Part shown: in pieces, positions 7,587-14,992 of the stretch
How positions within the stretch are numbered: the first letter of the stretch is position 1
Layout of the letters: every line of letters starts with the position of its first letter
Source: CAZZNQ01 sp964655775
GTDB taxonomy: Bacteria > Planctomycetota > Brocadiia > SM23-32
Direction of reading: 5' to 3'
NCBI GenBank assembly: GCA_964655775.1
Contig: CAZZNQ010000053.1
Location: 1 to 28,638 of the forward strand
DNA length: 28,638 nucleotides
Notes under the pieces: generated by a model
The model's database searches: none
What the model saw: the letters and a program-made list of their open reading frames with translations, nothing else
What the model was told of the DNA's origin: nothing
Position numbers and translations under genes: made by a program

Positions 7587-7615
7587 ATTGTAGCAGACAG
7601 CCCCACCCTTGTAAA
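7587..7615 (-). promoter_or_regulatory. sigma70-like promoter for the LolA-like/hisS/aspS run
   Basis: On the minus strand, TTTACA (7615-7610) and TACAAT (7592-7587) are separated by exactly 17 nt. Both hexamers are 5/6 matches to consensus. The predicted leader is ~120 nt. Confidence 0.6.
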
Positions 7616-7676
7616 CCCGAGCAGGGCGCCTACCGGGAGCAACCTTCTGCCACGTCATCGTGACGGCACAGAGAGC

Positions 7677-7706
7677 TTGCGGCAATCGACGGCGGTCTGG
7701 TATAGT
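7677..7706 (+). promoter_or_regulatory. sigma70-like promoter for the NDK-like/MBL/purH/GT4 run
   Basis: TTGCGG (7677-7682) and TATAGT (7701-7706) are spaced by 18 nt. The -10 box matches 5/6. The predicted leader is ~90 nt and ends at the start of the NDK-like gene. Confidence 0.5.
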
Positions 7707-7804
7707 GCCTCAGTGGCCGCACAATGGAATGCAGCGTTCGCCCAGGCGTACGCGGGGGGAGCGGCCCGCGCCGGTTCCCATTCTTCGACAGGTGCCGACC
7801 GAGT

Positions 7805-9262
7805 ATGACCAGCCAGCAACAGGAAGAGCAGATCGCTTACGCATTGATAACGCCGTACAGCCTCCACAAGAGCCGAACGGGCGGGATCCTGGCCCGTCTG
7901 CTCTGGGCCAACGTGAAACTCGTGGCCGCCCGGATGTATGCCCCCGAACCCGACAGCGGATTCATCGAGGACTACTGCGACTCCATCTACGATCCCGAGG
8001 AGAAGCAGATATCGTTGCACTACCAGCGCATGCTCATCGAGTACATTATCCGCAACTTCAGCAGGCCGAACGTGCGAGGCGTCTCGAACCGGCTGACCCT
8101 GTTTGTCTTCCGGGGACCGGACGCTCAGCGCGAGATCGCGCAGGCGGTCGGACACCTGACCCAGGACGTTCAGGGAGACAGCGTGCGCGGCACGTACGGG
8201 GATTTCTTCCGGGAGGACTTGGGCCAGATGGGGGAAAGCCCCGCCCTGGAAGGCGGCAAGAAGCTGCTGAAGAAGTACGAGGAACTTGTGCGAGTGGAGG
8301 CGCCGCAGGTCGCCAACGACTTCTTCGAGCCCGCCGTTCTCACTGCAGCAACCCCGGATATGAACGAAGTGCATCTGAAGCTGTTCCGCAAGTATGCTTA
8401 CAGCGACGGCGGCCTGGTGGATCATGCCGTGGAGGGACTGGACGATCCCGACACTGAGACGTCGCTGGTGATCCTGAAGCCCGAGAGCTTCCGCAACCGC
8501 AATCCCCTGCCGGGCAACCTGATCGACTTTTTCGCGCGCACCGGCCTGTTCATCACGGCCATGAAGGTGATGGAACTGGACGTGGCCGACGCCCAGGAGT
8601 TCTACGCGCTGAAAGTCGCCCAGTTCCGCGAGCAACTCAAAGGGATGGTGACCGACCGGGCTCGCGACATGGTGCGCACGGCCCGCGTGCTGGCCAAGGA
8701 GGCCGTGCAACACCTGGGAGCCGATCCCGCCAAAGCGTTCGACCTGTCCAATGCCCTCTCCGTAGCCGAGAAGGTGGAACGGCTCTTCCGTGTGGGCAGC
8801 GGGCCGGGAGAGGTGAAGCCCGAGGTGGCCATGCGCATCTATCAGGAACTGCGCAAGCGCGGCGGCAACCTGCAGCCGCCCTCGTCCGTGTTCGAGGAGA
8901 TCGCCGAGGACCTGAAGGACCTGAACGCACAGGCCGAGTTCAACGAACTGATACGCTACATGACCGGACACGACCCGACAACCGGCCGTGCGCTGCACCA
9001 GGGCGAGGAGACCAACTGCATGGCGTTGCTCTACTCCGGCCCCAACGCCCTCAGCGTCATCCGTAAGCGGCAGAAGGAGCTGCGCGCCGTCTACGGACAG
9101 AACATCCTGAAAAACCGCGCACACGCCAGCGATCCCGAGGAGGACCCGCTTCGCGAGATGCAGGTGCTGGGAATGCCTACCGCGCCCGAGGGAGAAAGCA
9201 GGCCGTGCGACGCCGAACGCATCGTAAACGAGTTCTACGGACCGCCGGAGACGGCGAACTGA
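7805..9262 (+). CDS. tandem nucleoside-diphosphate-kinase-like protein
   Basis: A 485-aa protein with two regions resembling NDK, which transfers gamma-phosphate between nucleotides through a phospho-His. The N-terminal region (residues ~11-195) has AYALITPYSLHKSRTGGIL in place of the usual IKPDAV start and an RGTYGDFF segment like RGDFG. Thr180 in VLTAATPD sits where the catalytic His is expected, and Thr16 replaces the active-site Lys. The C-terminal region keeps LVILKPESF (Lys225) and NRAHASDPEED, with His440 in the N-x-x-H-x-S-D context. It carries a ~130-residue helical insertion in between. Only the second domain looks catalytically competent. The start is placed at MTSQQQ by homology to the NDK first strand; the ribosome site is weak. 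It is first in a four-gene run with an MBL hydrolase, purH and a glycosyltransferase. Confidence 0.75.
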   Translation: MTSQQQEEQIAYALITPYSLHKSRTGGILARLLWANVKLVAARMYAPEPDSGFIEDYCDSIYDPEEKQISLHYQRMLIEYIIRNFSRPNVRGVSNRLTLFVFRGPDAQREIAQAVGHLTQDVQGDSVRGTYGDFFREDLGQMGESPALEGGKKLLKKYEELVRVEAPQVANDFFEPAVLTAATPDMNEVHLKLFRKYAYSDGGLVDHAVEGLDDPDTETSLVILKPESFRNRNPLPGNLIDFFARTGLFITAMKVMELDVADAQEFYALKVAQFREQLKGMVTDRARDMVRTARVLAKEAVQHLGADPAKAFDLSNALSVAEKVERLFRVGSGPGEVKPEVAMRIYQELRKRGGNLQPPSSVFEEIAEDLKDLNAQAEFNELIRYMTGHDPTTGRALHQGEETNCMALLYSGPNALSVIRKRQKELRAVYGQNILKNRAHASDPEEDPLREMQVLGMPTAPEGESRPCDAERIVNEFYGPPETAN

Positions 9263-9289
9263 GTCCGGCATAGGGACTGCGAGACCGCT

Positions 9290-9958
9290 GTGGAAGTGAT
9301 CCGCATGGAAGTCGGAGCGCTGGCCTCGAACGCGTACCTCGTCAGCGACGACGGTTCGCCGGCTGGTGTGGTGATCGACCCCGGCGACGAGGGTGACCGC
9401 ATAGTAGGCCGGTGCCGAAAGGAAGGCATACAGCCGGCGTTCATCGTGGATACGCACTGCCATGCGGACCACGTCGGCGCGAACGCCGAGCTGAAGCGCG
9501 CATTCCCCGACGCGGCCCTATGCATCTCCGCGAAGGACGCCGACGGACTGGCCCGGCCCACGCACAATCTCGCTTTCCTGCTGGGCACGGCGCTGAAGGG
9601 CCCCGCCCCCGATCGCCTTCTCGCGGAAGGAGACGTGCTGCAGTTCGGAGAATCCGCCCTGGTGGTGCGGGAGACGCCGGGGCACACGCCCGGCGGCATC
9701 TGTCTGCTGGCCGAATCCGAGGGCCCTCCGCAGATGTTCTGCGGGGACCTGATATTCCGCGGCGGCGTGGGGCGAGTGGACTTCCCCGGCGGCGATCCGG
9801 ATGACCTGCTCGCATCCATCCGGGACAAGGTTTTCGATCTGCCGGACGACACCGTCTTGTGGTGCGGACACGGCCCGCCCTCAACCGTCGGGTTCGAACG
9901 CCGCAACAACCCCTATGTTGGATCCCGCGCCGATACCAGCACATGGATGACGGAGTAA
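9290..9958 (+). CDS. MBL-fold metallo-hydrolase, glyoxalase II-like
   Basis: A 222-aa metallo-beta-lactamase-fold protein with the full set of metal ligands. These are THCHADHVG (His56, His58, Asp60, His61), His132 in ETPGHTPGG, Asp153 in FCGDLIF and His194 in WCGHG. The length and the GVGRVDFPGG segment match the YcbL/glyoxalase II-like group, which hydrolyses thioesters such as S-lactoylglutathione or related substrates; the true substrate is unknown. The frame starts with GTG at 9290; an ATG at 9305 (residue 6) is an alternative. It lies 27 nt after the NDK-like gene and 4 nt before purH, so co-transcription is very likely. Confidence 0.88.
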   Translation: MEVIRMEVGALASNAYLVSDDGSPAGVVIDPGDEGDRIVGRCRKEGIQPAFIVDTHCHADHVGANAELKRAFPDAALCISAKDADGLARPTHNLAFLLGTALKGPAPDRLLAEGDVLQFGESALVVRETPGHTPGGICLLAESEGPPQMFCGDLIFRGGVGRVDFPGGDPDDLLASIRDKVFDLPDDTVLWCGHGPPSTVGFERRNNPYVGSRADTSTWMTE

Positions 9959-9962
9959 GCCG

Positions 9963-11534
9963 ATGACCAGGATCATGACCACCTTGATCAGCGTCTCGGA
10001 CAAGACCGGACTGCCCGAGTTCGGAAGGCGACTTGCGGACCTGGGTGTGTCCATCATCTCGACCGGAGGCACCGCCAGATTGCTGAAGGAGAGCGGAGTG
10101 TCCGCCATGGAGGTCGCCGAATACACCGGGTTCCCCGAGATACTGGGCGGCCGTGTGAAGACGCTGCACCCCAGGGTGCTGGGCGGACTGCTCGCCAGGC
10201 GCGGAGAGGTCGAGCACCAGCGCCAGATGGAGGAGCATGGCATAGAGCCGATAGACATGGTCGTCGTGAACCTGTACCCCTTCGTCGAGATAGTCACCCA
10301 GGCCGCGATGCAGCCCGTGGACGCAGTGAACGAGATCGACATCGGCGGCGCTTCCCTGATACGCGCCGCGGCCAAGAACTACACCGACGTGGCCGTTGTG
10401 ACCAATCCCGAGACCTACGACCGCGTCGCCGAGGAGATGGAACGCAACGACGGCCGTCTCAGCCCGGAGACGCGGTTTGAGCTGGCTGTAAGCGCCTTCC
10501 GACACACGGCCCACTATGATACGGCGATCGCCCGCTACCTGAGCGGCATAGAGGGCGCGTCATCCCGCACACCGGAGCGGATCACAATCGAGTACGTGAA
10601 AAAGCGCGACCTGCGCCACGGGGAGAATCCCCACCAGGCCGCCGCGCTCTACGTGCCCGAGAACCTGCGGGAGAGCTGTGCCGCGGCGGCGGATCAGTTG
10701 GCCGGTCCTGATCCGGACCTGAACCAGATGCTCGACCTTGAACTGGCTGTGGAACTGTGCCGGGATCTCGGAAAGGGAGCGGCAGCGGTCTTTGGGCACG
10801 CTGTGCCTTGCGCGGCCACTGTCCACCCGAATGCAGACGCAGGCATGTACGGACTGGTCACCGGACGCGACCCGGACGCGCGGGGCTGCGCGCTGTTCCT
10901 CAATGATCGGCTCAGTGTCGAGCGAGCTCGCTCGCTTGAAGAGGCGATTCGTGACGGATGGCTGTCCGTGGTGGGCGCAGCGGAGATCGGACCCGAAGCC
11001 CTGGACTTTGTGGCTTCGTGTGGTGAAGCGCTTGTGTTCCGCACCGGCGTCGTCGAACGGGGACCGAACGAAGACCTTCGGCGAACGGGGATTCCCATGC
11101 GCGGCGGCGGACTGGTGCAGAACTCGGACGCCCCAGGTTTCGAAGAAGAGGATCTGCGCATTGCGGCGGGTGAGAAACCGACGGCTGACCGACTGGCCGA
11201 CATGAGACTGACGTGGCTCTGCGCGAAACATGCCCGCTCCCTGGCCGCCGCTGTTGCGCGCGACGGCGTGCTTCGGGGCGTGATGACCGGTCGCACGGGC
11301 GACCTGGCTGCCGTGCACGGCGCCATCGCGGATGCCGGCGCCGAGGCGCGCGGGGCCGTCCTTGCCGTCGACGCCGCCCTCATGAGTCCGGCCGTGGTCG
11401 ATGAAGCCGCCAAGGCGGGCATCTCCGCAATCGTCCAGCCGGGCGGTGGTCCGGGGGACGACGCCGTCCTCCGCGCTGCCGAACGCGTGCGGATCACGAT
11501 GGCACTTACCGGCGTCAGCCACATCAGGCATTGA
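9963..11534 (+). CDS. purH: PurH-like protein: IMP cyclohydrolase with a divergent AICAR transformylase domain
   Basis: A 523-aa protein of normal PurH length for the last two steps of IMP synthesis. The N-terminal MGS-like cyclohydrolase domain is well conserved (LISVSDKTGL, STGGTARLL, GGRVKTLHPRVLGG, VVVNLYPF, NEIDIGGASLIRAAAKN). The C-terminal AICARFT domain keeps the fold landmarks LRHGENPHQAAALY, GGGLVQ, AIVQPGG and a final HIRH, but its active-site motifs are eroded. The usual K-H-x-N-P-x-G is FGHAVPCA (Gly278 for Lys, His279 kept). The SN of the KHxxSN block is SL (AKHARSL, near 422), and SDAFFPF is replaced by VDAALMSP (469-476). Cyclohydrolase activity is likely; formyl transfer is doubtful. 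ATGs occur at 9963 and 9975; a GGAG site near 9950 favours the first. Confidence 0.88.
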   Translation: MTRIMTTLISVSDKTGLPEFGRRLADLGVSIISTGGTARLLKESGVSAMEVAEYTGFPEILGGRVKTLHPRVLGGLLARRGEVEHQRQMEEHGIEPIDMVVVNLYPFVEIVTQAAMQPVDAVNEIDIGGASLIRAAAKNYTDVAVVTNPETYDRVAEEMERNDGRLSPETRFELAVSAFRHTAHYDTAIARYLSGIEGASSRTPERITIEYVKKRDLRHGENPHQAAALYVPENLRESCAAAADQLAGPDPDLNQMLDLELAVELCRDLGKGAAAVFGHAVPCAATVHPNADAGMYGLVTGRDPDARGCALFLNDRLSVERARSLEEAIRDGWLSVVGAAEIGPEALDFVASCGEALVFRTGVVERGPNEDLRRTGIPMRGGGLVQNSDAPGFEEEDLRIAAGEKPTADRLADMRLTWLCAKHARSLAAAVARDGVLRGVMTGRTGDLAAVHGAIADAGAEARGAVLAVDAALMSPAVVDEAAKAGISAIVQPGGGPGDDAVLRAAERVRITMALTGVSHIRH

Positions 11535-11546
11535 GAACGCAACGCT

Positions 11547-12734
11547 ATGTGCGCTCCTTCCCGCAAAGGCTCCGCTGCCGTTCCGGATTTCCCGGTTCCC
11601 GCCGTTCTGCACATTGACGAGCAGCGCGGCTGGCGCGGGGGCGAGCAGCAGATGGTGCATCTCGCCTGTGGCCTGCAGGAGAGGGGCATCCGGACCGCGC
11701 TGGCTCTGCGTCCGGGCACGCCTGCAGTGCAGAAGGCCCGCCGGGAGGGCCTGCGCGTGTTCGAAGTGCCGATGAGGGGCGAGTTCGACCTGTCCGCCGC
11801 ACTGCGCATCGCCCGCACGGCCCGCGCAAACGGATTCAACATCCTTCATTCGCACACGGCCCATGCCCAGGCGCTGGCACAACTTGCCGCTCACGCCTGG
11901 AGGGCGGGCGCCCGAGTGGTCGCGCACAGGCGCATCGAGTTCCCGGTCGGCAAGGCGGCGTTCGGGGTCGGGCGGCTCAAATACATGGTCGGCGTTGACG
12001 CGTACATCGCCATAAGCAACCGCGTGAAGGAGACGCTGCTGGAGGCCGGCGTGCCGGAGTGGCGCGTCTTCCCCGTCCACAGCGCAACGGATTTCGAGCG
12101 GTTCGCCCGTGTCCGCGACCCCCTGCCGCGATCTGACCTGGGGATCCCGGAGGACGCCTTCGTGGTGGGCAACGTTGCCGCACTGGTCGGCCACAAGGAC
12201 CACCGCAACCTGCTGGAGGCCTGCCGCATCGTTTGCGACCGAATCCCGCACACCTGGGTCGTGATCGTCGGCAGCGGGCCCCTGAGACCGGCCATCGAGG
12301 ACAAAGCCGAAAGCCTGCACATGTCGGACCGGGTGGTGATGACCGGATTCCGATGGGACGTGCCGCAGCTGCTGAAGATGTTCGACGTGTTCGCGCTGAG
12401 CAGCTCGGAGGAGGGGATGTGCAGCACGCTGACCGACGTGGCCGCAGCGGGCTGTCCTATGGTGGCCACGGACGCCGGAGGCGTGCGCGAGGTGGTCGTC
12501 CCGGATGAGACGGGCGTGCTGGTGCCCATCCGCAGCCCCCGCTTGCTGGCCGAGGGCATCATCCGGCTGGCGCAGAACCACGATGAGGCCCGCCGCCTTG
12601 CGCAAGCCGCCGCGCGCCGCGTGCGCGCCTATTTCAGCACGGACGTGCTTGCGGAGCGCACCCTGGCAGTGTATCGGCGCGTTCTATCTGCGCAGGTAGG
12701 CCCGGATCATCCGGTGGGCTTCTGTGAGGACTGA
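11547..12734 (+). CDS. GT4-family (GT-B fold) glycosyltransferase
   Basis: A 395-aa cytoplasmic enzyme that would transfer a nucleotide-activated sugar to a lipid, protein or glycan acceptor. The N-terminal Rossmann domain has the acceptor-side loop RGGEQQMVHLACGLQERGI near residue 31 and HSHTAHAQ. The C-terminal GT4 domain starts around residue 205 (VVGNVAALVGHKDH) and includes VIVGSGPLRPAIE and SSSEEGMCSTLTDVAAAGCP. The classical E-x7-E nucleotide-sugar motif is E-x7-D here (Glu289 and Asp297), a conservative variant. The start ATG is 12 nt after the purH stop, with only a weak ribosome site. Its stop is 6 nt from that of the convergent DUF2851 gene. Substrate unknown; no polysaccharide cluster surrounds it. 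Confidence 0.88.
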   Translation: MCAPSRKGSAAVPDFPVPAVLHIDEQRGWRGGEQQMVHLACGLQERGIRTALALRPGTPAVQKARREGLRVFEVPMRGEFDLSAALRIARTARANGFNILHSHTAHAQALAQLAAHAWRAGARVVAHRRIEFPVGKAAFGVGRLKYMVGVDAYIAISNRVKETLLEAGVPEWRVFPVHSATDFERFARVRDPLPRSDLGIPEDAFVVGNVAALVGHKDHRNLLEACRIVCDRIPHTWVVIVGSGPLRPAIEDKAESLHMSDRVVMTGFRWDVPQLLKMFDVFALSSSEEGMCSTLTDVAAAGCPMVATDAGGVREVVVPDETGVLVPIRSPRLLAEGIIRLAQNHDEARRLAQAAARRVRAYFSTDVLAERTLAVYRRVLSAQVGPDHPVGFCED

Positions 12735-12740
12735 CCGGCC

Positions 12741-14318
12741 CTACACGGGCGACATTTGCCGGCCGGCCTTGTGCGCCAGGTAAACGACGCAGCGCTGGCA
12801 CTCCACGTCCGTGCGGCAGAAGTCGCGGTGCAGTTGATGCAGCCCCTGCTGGCGGCGGGCGGAATTGACCACCCGATCACTCTCCTCCGCATTCGGGAAC
12901 ATCACCAGCTTCATCCGCCTGGTCACGCTGTTCTCCTGTCGCCGCGGCAGCCCGTTCCACACCGCGCGAAGGACGTCCTGCAGACCCCCGTCCCCCTCCA
13001 GTCGAGCGTGGGCGAGCATGAGGGGAAGCAGCACGTCCACCAGCATGCTGGTCGCCCTCCCGGCCCCCACCAGCGCCCTCGGGGCGGCCAGCACCTTCCC
13101 ACCCAACGTATACCGCCGGGACCAGTAGGGATGCGCCAGCTCCCGGAAGCAGTTGACCAGGGCGGACCGGACGGCCACACCGTGGCTTCGGTGCGGCTTC
13201 GGACGCGTCGTTTGCGCCACGCGCAGGAAGTGCCGGAACAGGCCGGTATGTAGATACTGCGCGCAAAGGGCCGAGAGGGCGGCCATCCGACGCGCGGGGT
13301 TGTTGGCCGGCCTTGAGCCCGAAAGCCGCCACTGATCGGCGGCCAGTTTGGTTCGGGTCAGTGCCTCCGCCAGTCGCTCGCGCGCTTCGGCCAGCCGCTC
13401 CAGGTAGGCGACGGTATCGCCGTCCACGTCGGCCGACGACGCGCCGTCCAGCAGCCCGGCCGTCGAGAACAGCGCCGCGTCCAGGAGCACGAGCCGCTCC
13501 GCAACATCGGCTTGGGGCGGCACGGCCCGGCGCAGGGCGGAGAGGGGCAGCATGCCGGCGAGCTGCAGGAACGGCACGCGGTTGTTCTTGTAACCCAGGG
13601 CTTCGGCGATGCGCTCGTACAGGATCTGGTCCGGCGGATGGTTGCGTAGCAGATCGGCGGCCTCGTCGGCCCGCCGGATCAATCGGTGATCGCCGGCGGC
13701 ATCCAGCAGCCGGCCCATCCATTCCGGGTCGATCAACCCGTCCTCGTAGGCCCTGGCGCAGTAGCGACCGTCCGGCACCGGCCAGGCCGGGCCGGCAGTA
13801 TCGGCCTCCGGCTCGATCACGTCGACCAGATCCTCGATGTCCTCCTCTACGGCCGTGCTCAGGGTAAACTGCGGTATCTGCGAGCCGGCCGCGGTCCGCA
13901 CCGCCGTCTCGTCACGGTCCGCCCACATCACCACATGCAGAGCGACCTCGTTGTACTCGGGCTGGAGATGATGCCCGTGGGCGTACCAGTCGGACGCTCG
14001 GGTGTGGATCTCGACGTCGCCGACGACGCGTCCCTGGCCCTCCAGGAGGAACTCCGCTCGGGCGAAGTCCGGCCCACCTTCCACGTTCCACCAGCCGGGA
14101 GACACGATCTCCAGGCGGCGTCCGTCGTCCGTTTTCAGGCCGCGCGACGGGAAATGGCCGCCGAACCAGACGCAGCGGACGATCTCTTCGCGGATGCTCG
14201 AGCCGGCGCGGCCGTAGGACTCCTGCCGCTCCCCGATCTGGCAGTCGAACTCCTGCAGAAGGGCCTGATAGGGGTCAGCGAACGCATCTTTGTCGGACCG
14301 ACTACACATGCCGCCCAT
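12741..14318 (-). CDS. DUF2851 family protein with C-terminal Cys cluster
   Basis: A 525-aa protein. The N-terminal third has the DUF2851 signature: LEIVSPGWWNVEGGPDFARA, VVGDVEIHTRASDWYAHGHH, then the EYNEVALHVVMW segment. The conserved acidic and His residues are arranged as in a nuclease-like or metal-binding core, though no activity is established for the family as far as I know. The middle is helical. The C-terminus ends with C-x5-C-x2-C (CRTDVECQRC), perhaps a metal site. AGGAGG precedes two possible ATGs, at 14318 (2-nt spacing, too short) and 14309 (11-nt spacing); 14309 may be the true start. It follows efp by 23 nt on the same strand, so the two are probably one transcript. Confidence 0.8.
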   Translation of the reverse strand: MGGMCSRSDKDAFADPYQALLQEFDCQIGERQESYGRAGSSIREEIVRCVWFGGHFPSRGLKTDDGRRLEIVSPGWWNVEGGPDFARAEFLLEGQGRVVGDVEIHTRASDWYAHGHHLQPEYNEVALHVVMWADRDETAVRTAAGSQIPQFTLSTAVEEDIEDLVDVIEPEADTAGPAWPVPDGRYCARAYEDGLIDPEWMGRLLDAAGDHRLIRRADEAADLLRNHPPDQILYERIAEALGYKNNRVPFLQLAGMLPLSALRRAVPPQADVAERLVLLDAALFSTAGLLDGASSADVDGDTVAYLERLAEARERLAEALTRTKLAADQWRLSGSRPANNPARRMAALSALCAQYLHTGLFRHFLRVAQTTRPKPHRSHGVAVRSALVNCFRELAHPYWSRRYTLGGKVLAAPRALVGAGRATSMLVDVLLPLMLAHARLEGDGGLQDVLRAVWNGLPRRQENSVTRRMKLVMFPNAEESDRVVNSARRQQGLHQLHRDFCRTDVECQRCVVYLAHKAGRQMSPV

Positions 14319-14341
14319 CCCCTCCTGGGTGTGCTTGACGG

Positions 14342-14899
14342 CTATGCCCGGCCGAGGAACTCGCCCGTACGGGTGTCCACCTGGATCTTGTCCCCGTTCT
14401 TGATGTGCCCGGGCACTTTGACCTTCAGCCCCGTTTCCACCTCCGCCGGCTTGGTCACGCCGGTGGCGGTGTCGCCGCGGACGGCGGGCTGGGTGTCCGT
14501 CACCTCCAGCACCACGCTGGGCGGCATCTCGATCCCCACGGGCCTACCCTCGTATAGCTGCACGTCGGCCTCGCCGTTGTATGCCAGGTACGGCAGCGCC
14601 TCCTCCAGCAGGTCCTCTGACAGATGCACCTGCTGGCCGGTCTTCGGGTCCATGAAGACGTAGCCGCCGACGTCGGGGTAGAGATACTCCATCTTGCGCG
14701 TTTCCAGGAATGCCTTCTCCACCTCCTGGTCCGCGGAGAACCGCTCCATCTCCACGTGGCCGTCTTCCAGATTCTGGAGTTTCATCTGATAGTAGGCGCC
14801 GCGCTTGCCGGTGAAGGTCTGCTGGATCTCGGTGACGCGCCACAGCTCGTCGCGCAGCTTAACGACGTTTCCTCGTCGGATCTGTACGGCTCGGGGCAT
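14342..14899 (-). CDS. efp: translation elongation factor P
   Basis: A 185-aa protein of standard EF-P length, which relieves ribosome stalling at proline stretches. It has an N-terminal KOW-like domain, a middle OB domain (MEYLYPDVGGYVFMD) and a C-terminal OB domain. The C-terminal part includes VVLEVTDTQPAVRGDTATG and ends DTRTGEFLGRA. The functional loop is TGKRGAYY: Lys32 aligns with E. coli Lys34, and the next residue is Arg33 rather than Gly. Lys32 is therefore the likely site if the protein is post-translationally modified. No EpmA, EpmB or EarP gene is nearby. A GAGGAAA ribosome site lies just before the ATG, and a sigma70-like promoter is at 14949-14977. Confidence 0.95.
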   Translation of the reverse strand: MPRAVQIRRGNVVKLRDELWRVTEIQQTFTGKRGAYYQMKLQNLEDGHVEMERFSADQEVEKAFLETRKMEYLYPDVGGYVFMDPKTGQQVHLSEDLLEEALPYLAYNGEADVQLYEGRPVGIEMPPSVVLEVTDTQPAVRGDTATGVTKPAEVETGLKVKVPGHIKNGDKIQVDTRTGEFLGRA

Positions 14900-14948
14900 T
14901 CTATGTTTCCTCTCAGAACAGCGTTACGTGCACGAACGGGGAGATTCC

Positions 14949-14977
14949 ATAATACTGCAAGGTTTCGGGCCGCTCAA
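14949..14977 (-). promoter_or_regulatory. sigma70-like promoter for efp and the DUF2851 gene
   Basis: On the minus strand, TTGAGC (14977-14972) and TATTAT (14954-14949) are separated by 17 nt in the 93-nt gap upstream of efp. The predicted leader is ~40 nt. Confidence 0.55.
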
Positions 14978-14992
14978 AGCGAAGGCGCCACG

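Larger units (their letters stand above)
7458..7804. other. divergent intergenic region with two promoters and a palindrome
   Basis: This 347-nt stretch has no convincing gene. It contains a minus-strand promoter (7587-7615) for the LolA-like/hisS run, a plus-strand promoter (7677-7706) for the NDK/purH run, and a perfect 16-bp palindrome in the minus-strand leader (7520-7535). Open frames crossing it lack ribosome sites and are overlapped by these elements. Confidence 0.6.

Noticed and set aside
7655..9472. 605-codon minus-strand frame opposite the NDK-like and MBL genes
   Set aside because: It covers two genes with recognisable domains and motifs. Its product is His/Val/Leu/Gly-rich with no family features.
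10560..12605. 681-codon minus-strand frame opposite purH and the GT4 gene
   Set aside because: It is antisense to two conserved proteins and has low-complexity composition without motifs.
12735..12768. CCGGCC repeats between the GT4 and DUF2851 stops as a terminator
   Set aside because: The arms are short, the spacing is wide and there is no T-run; such GC palindromes are expected often in this composition.
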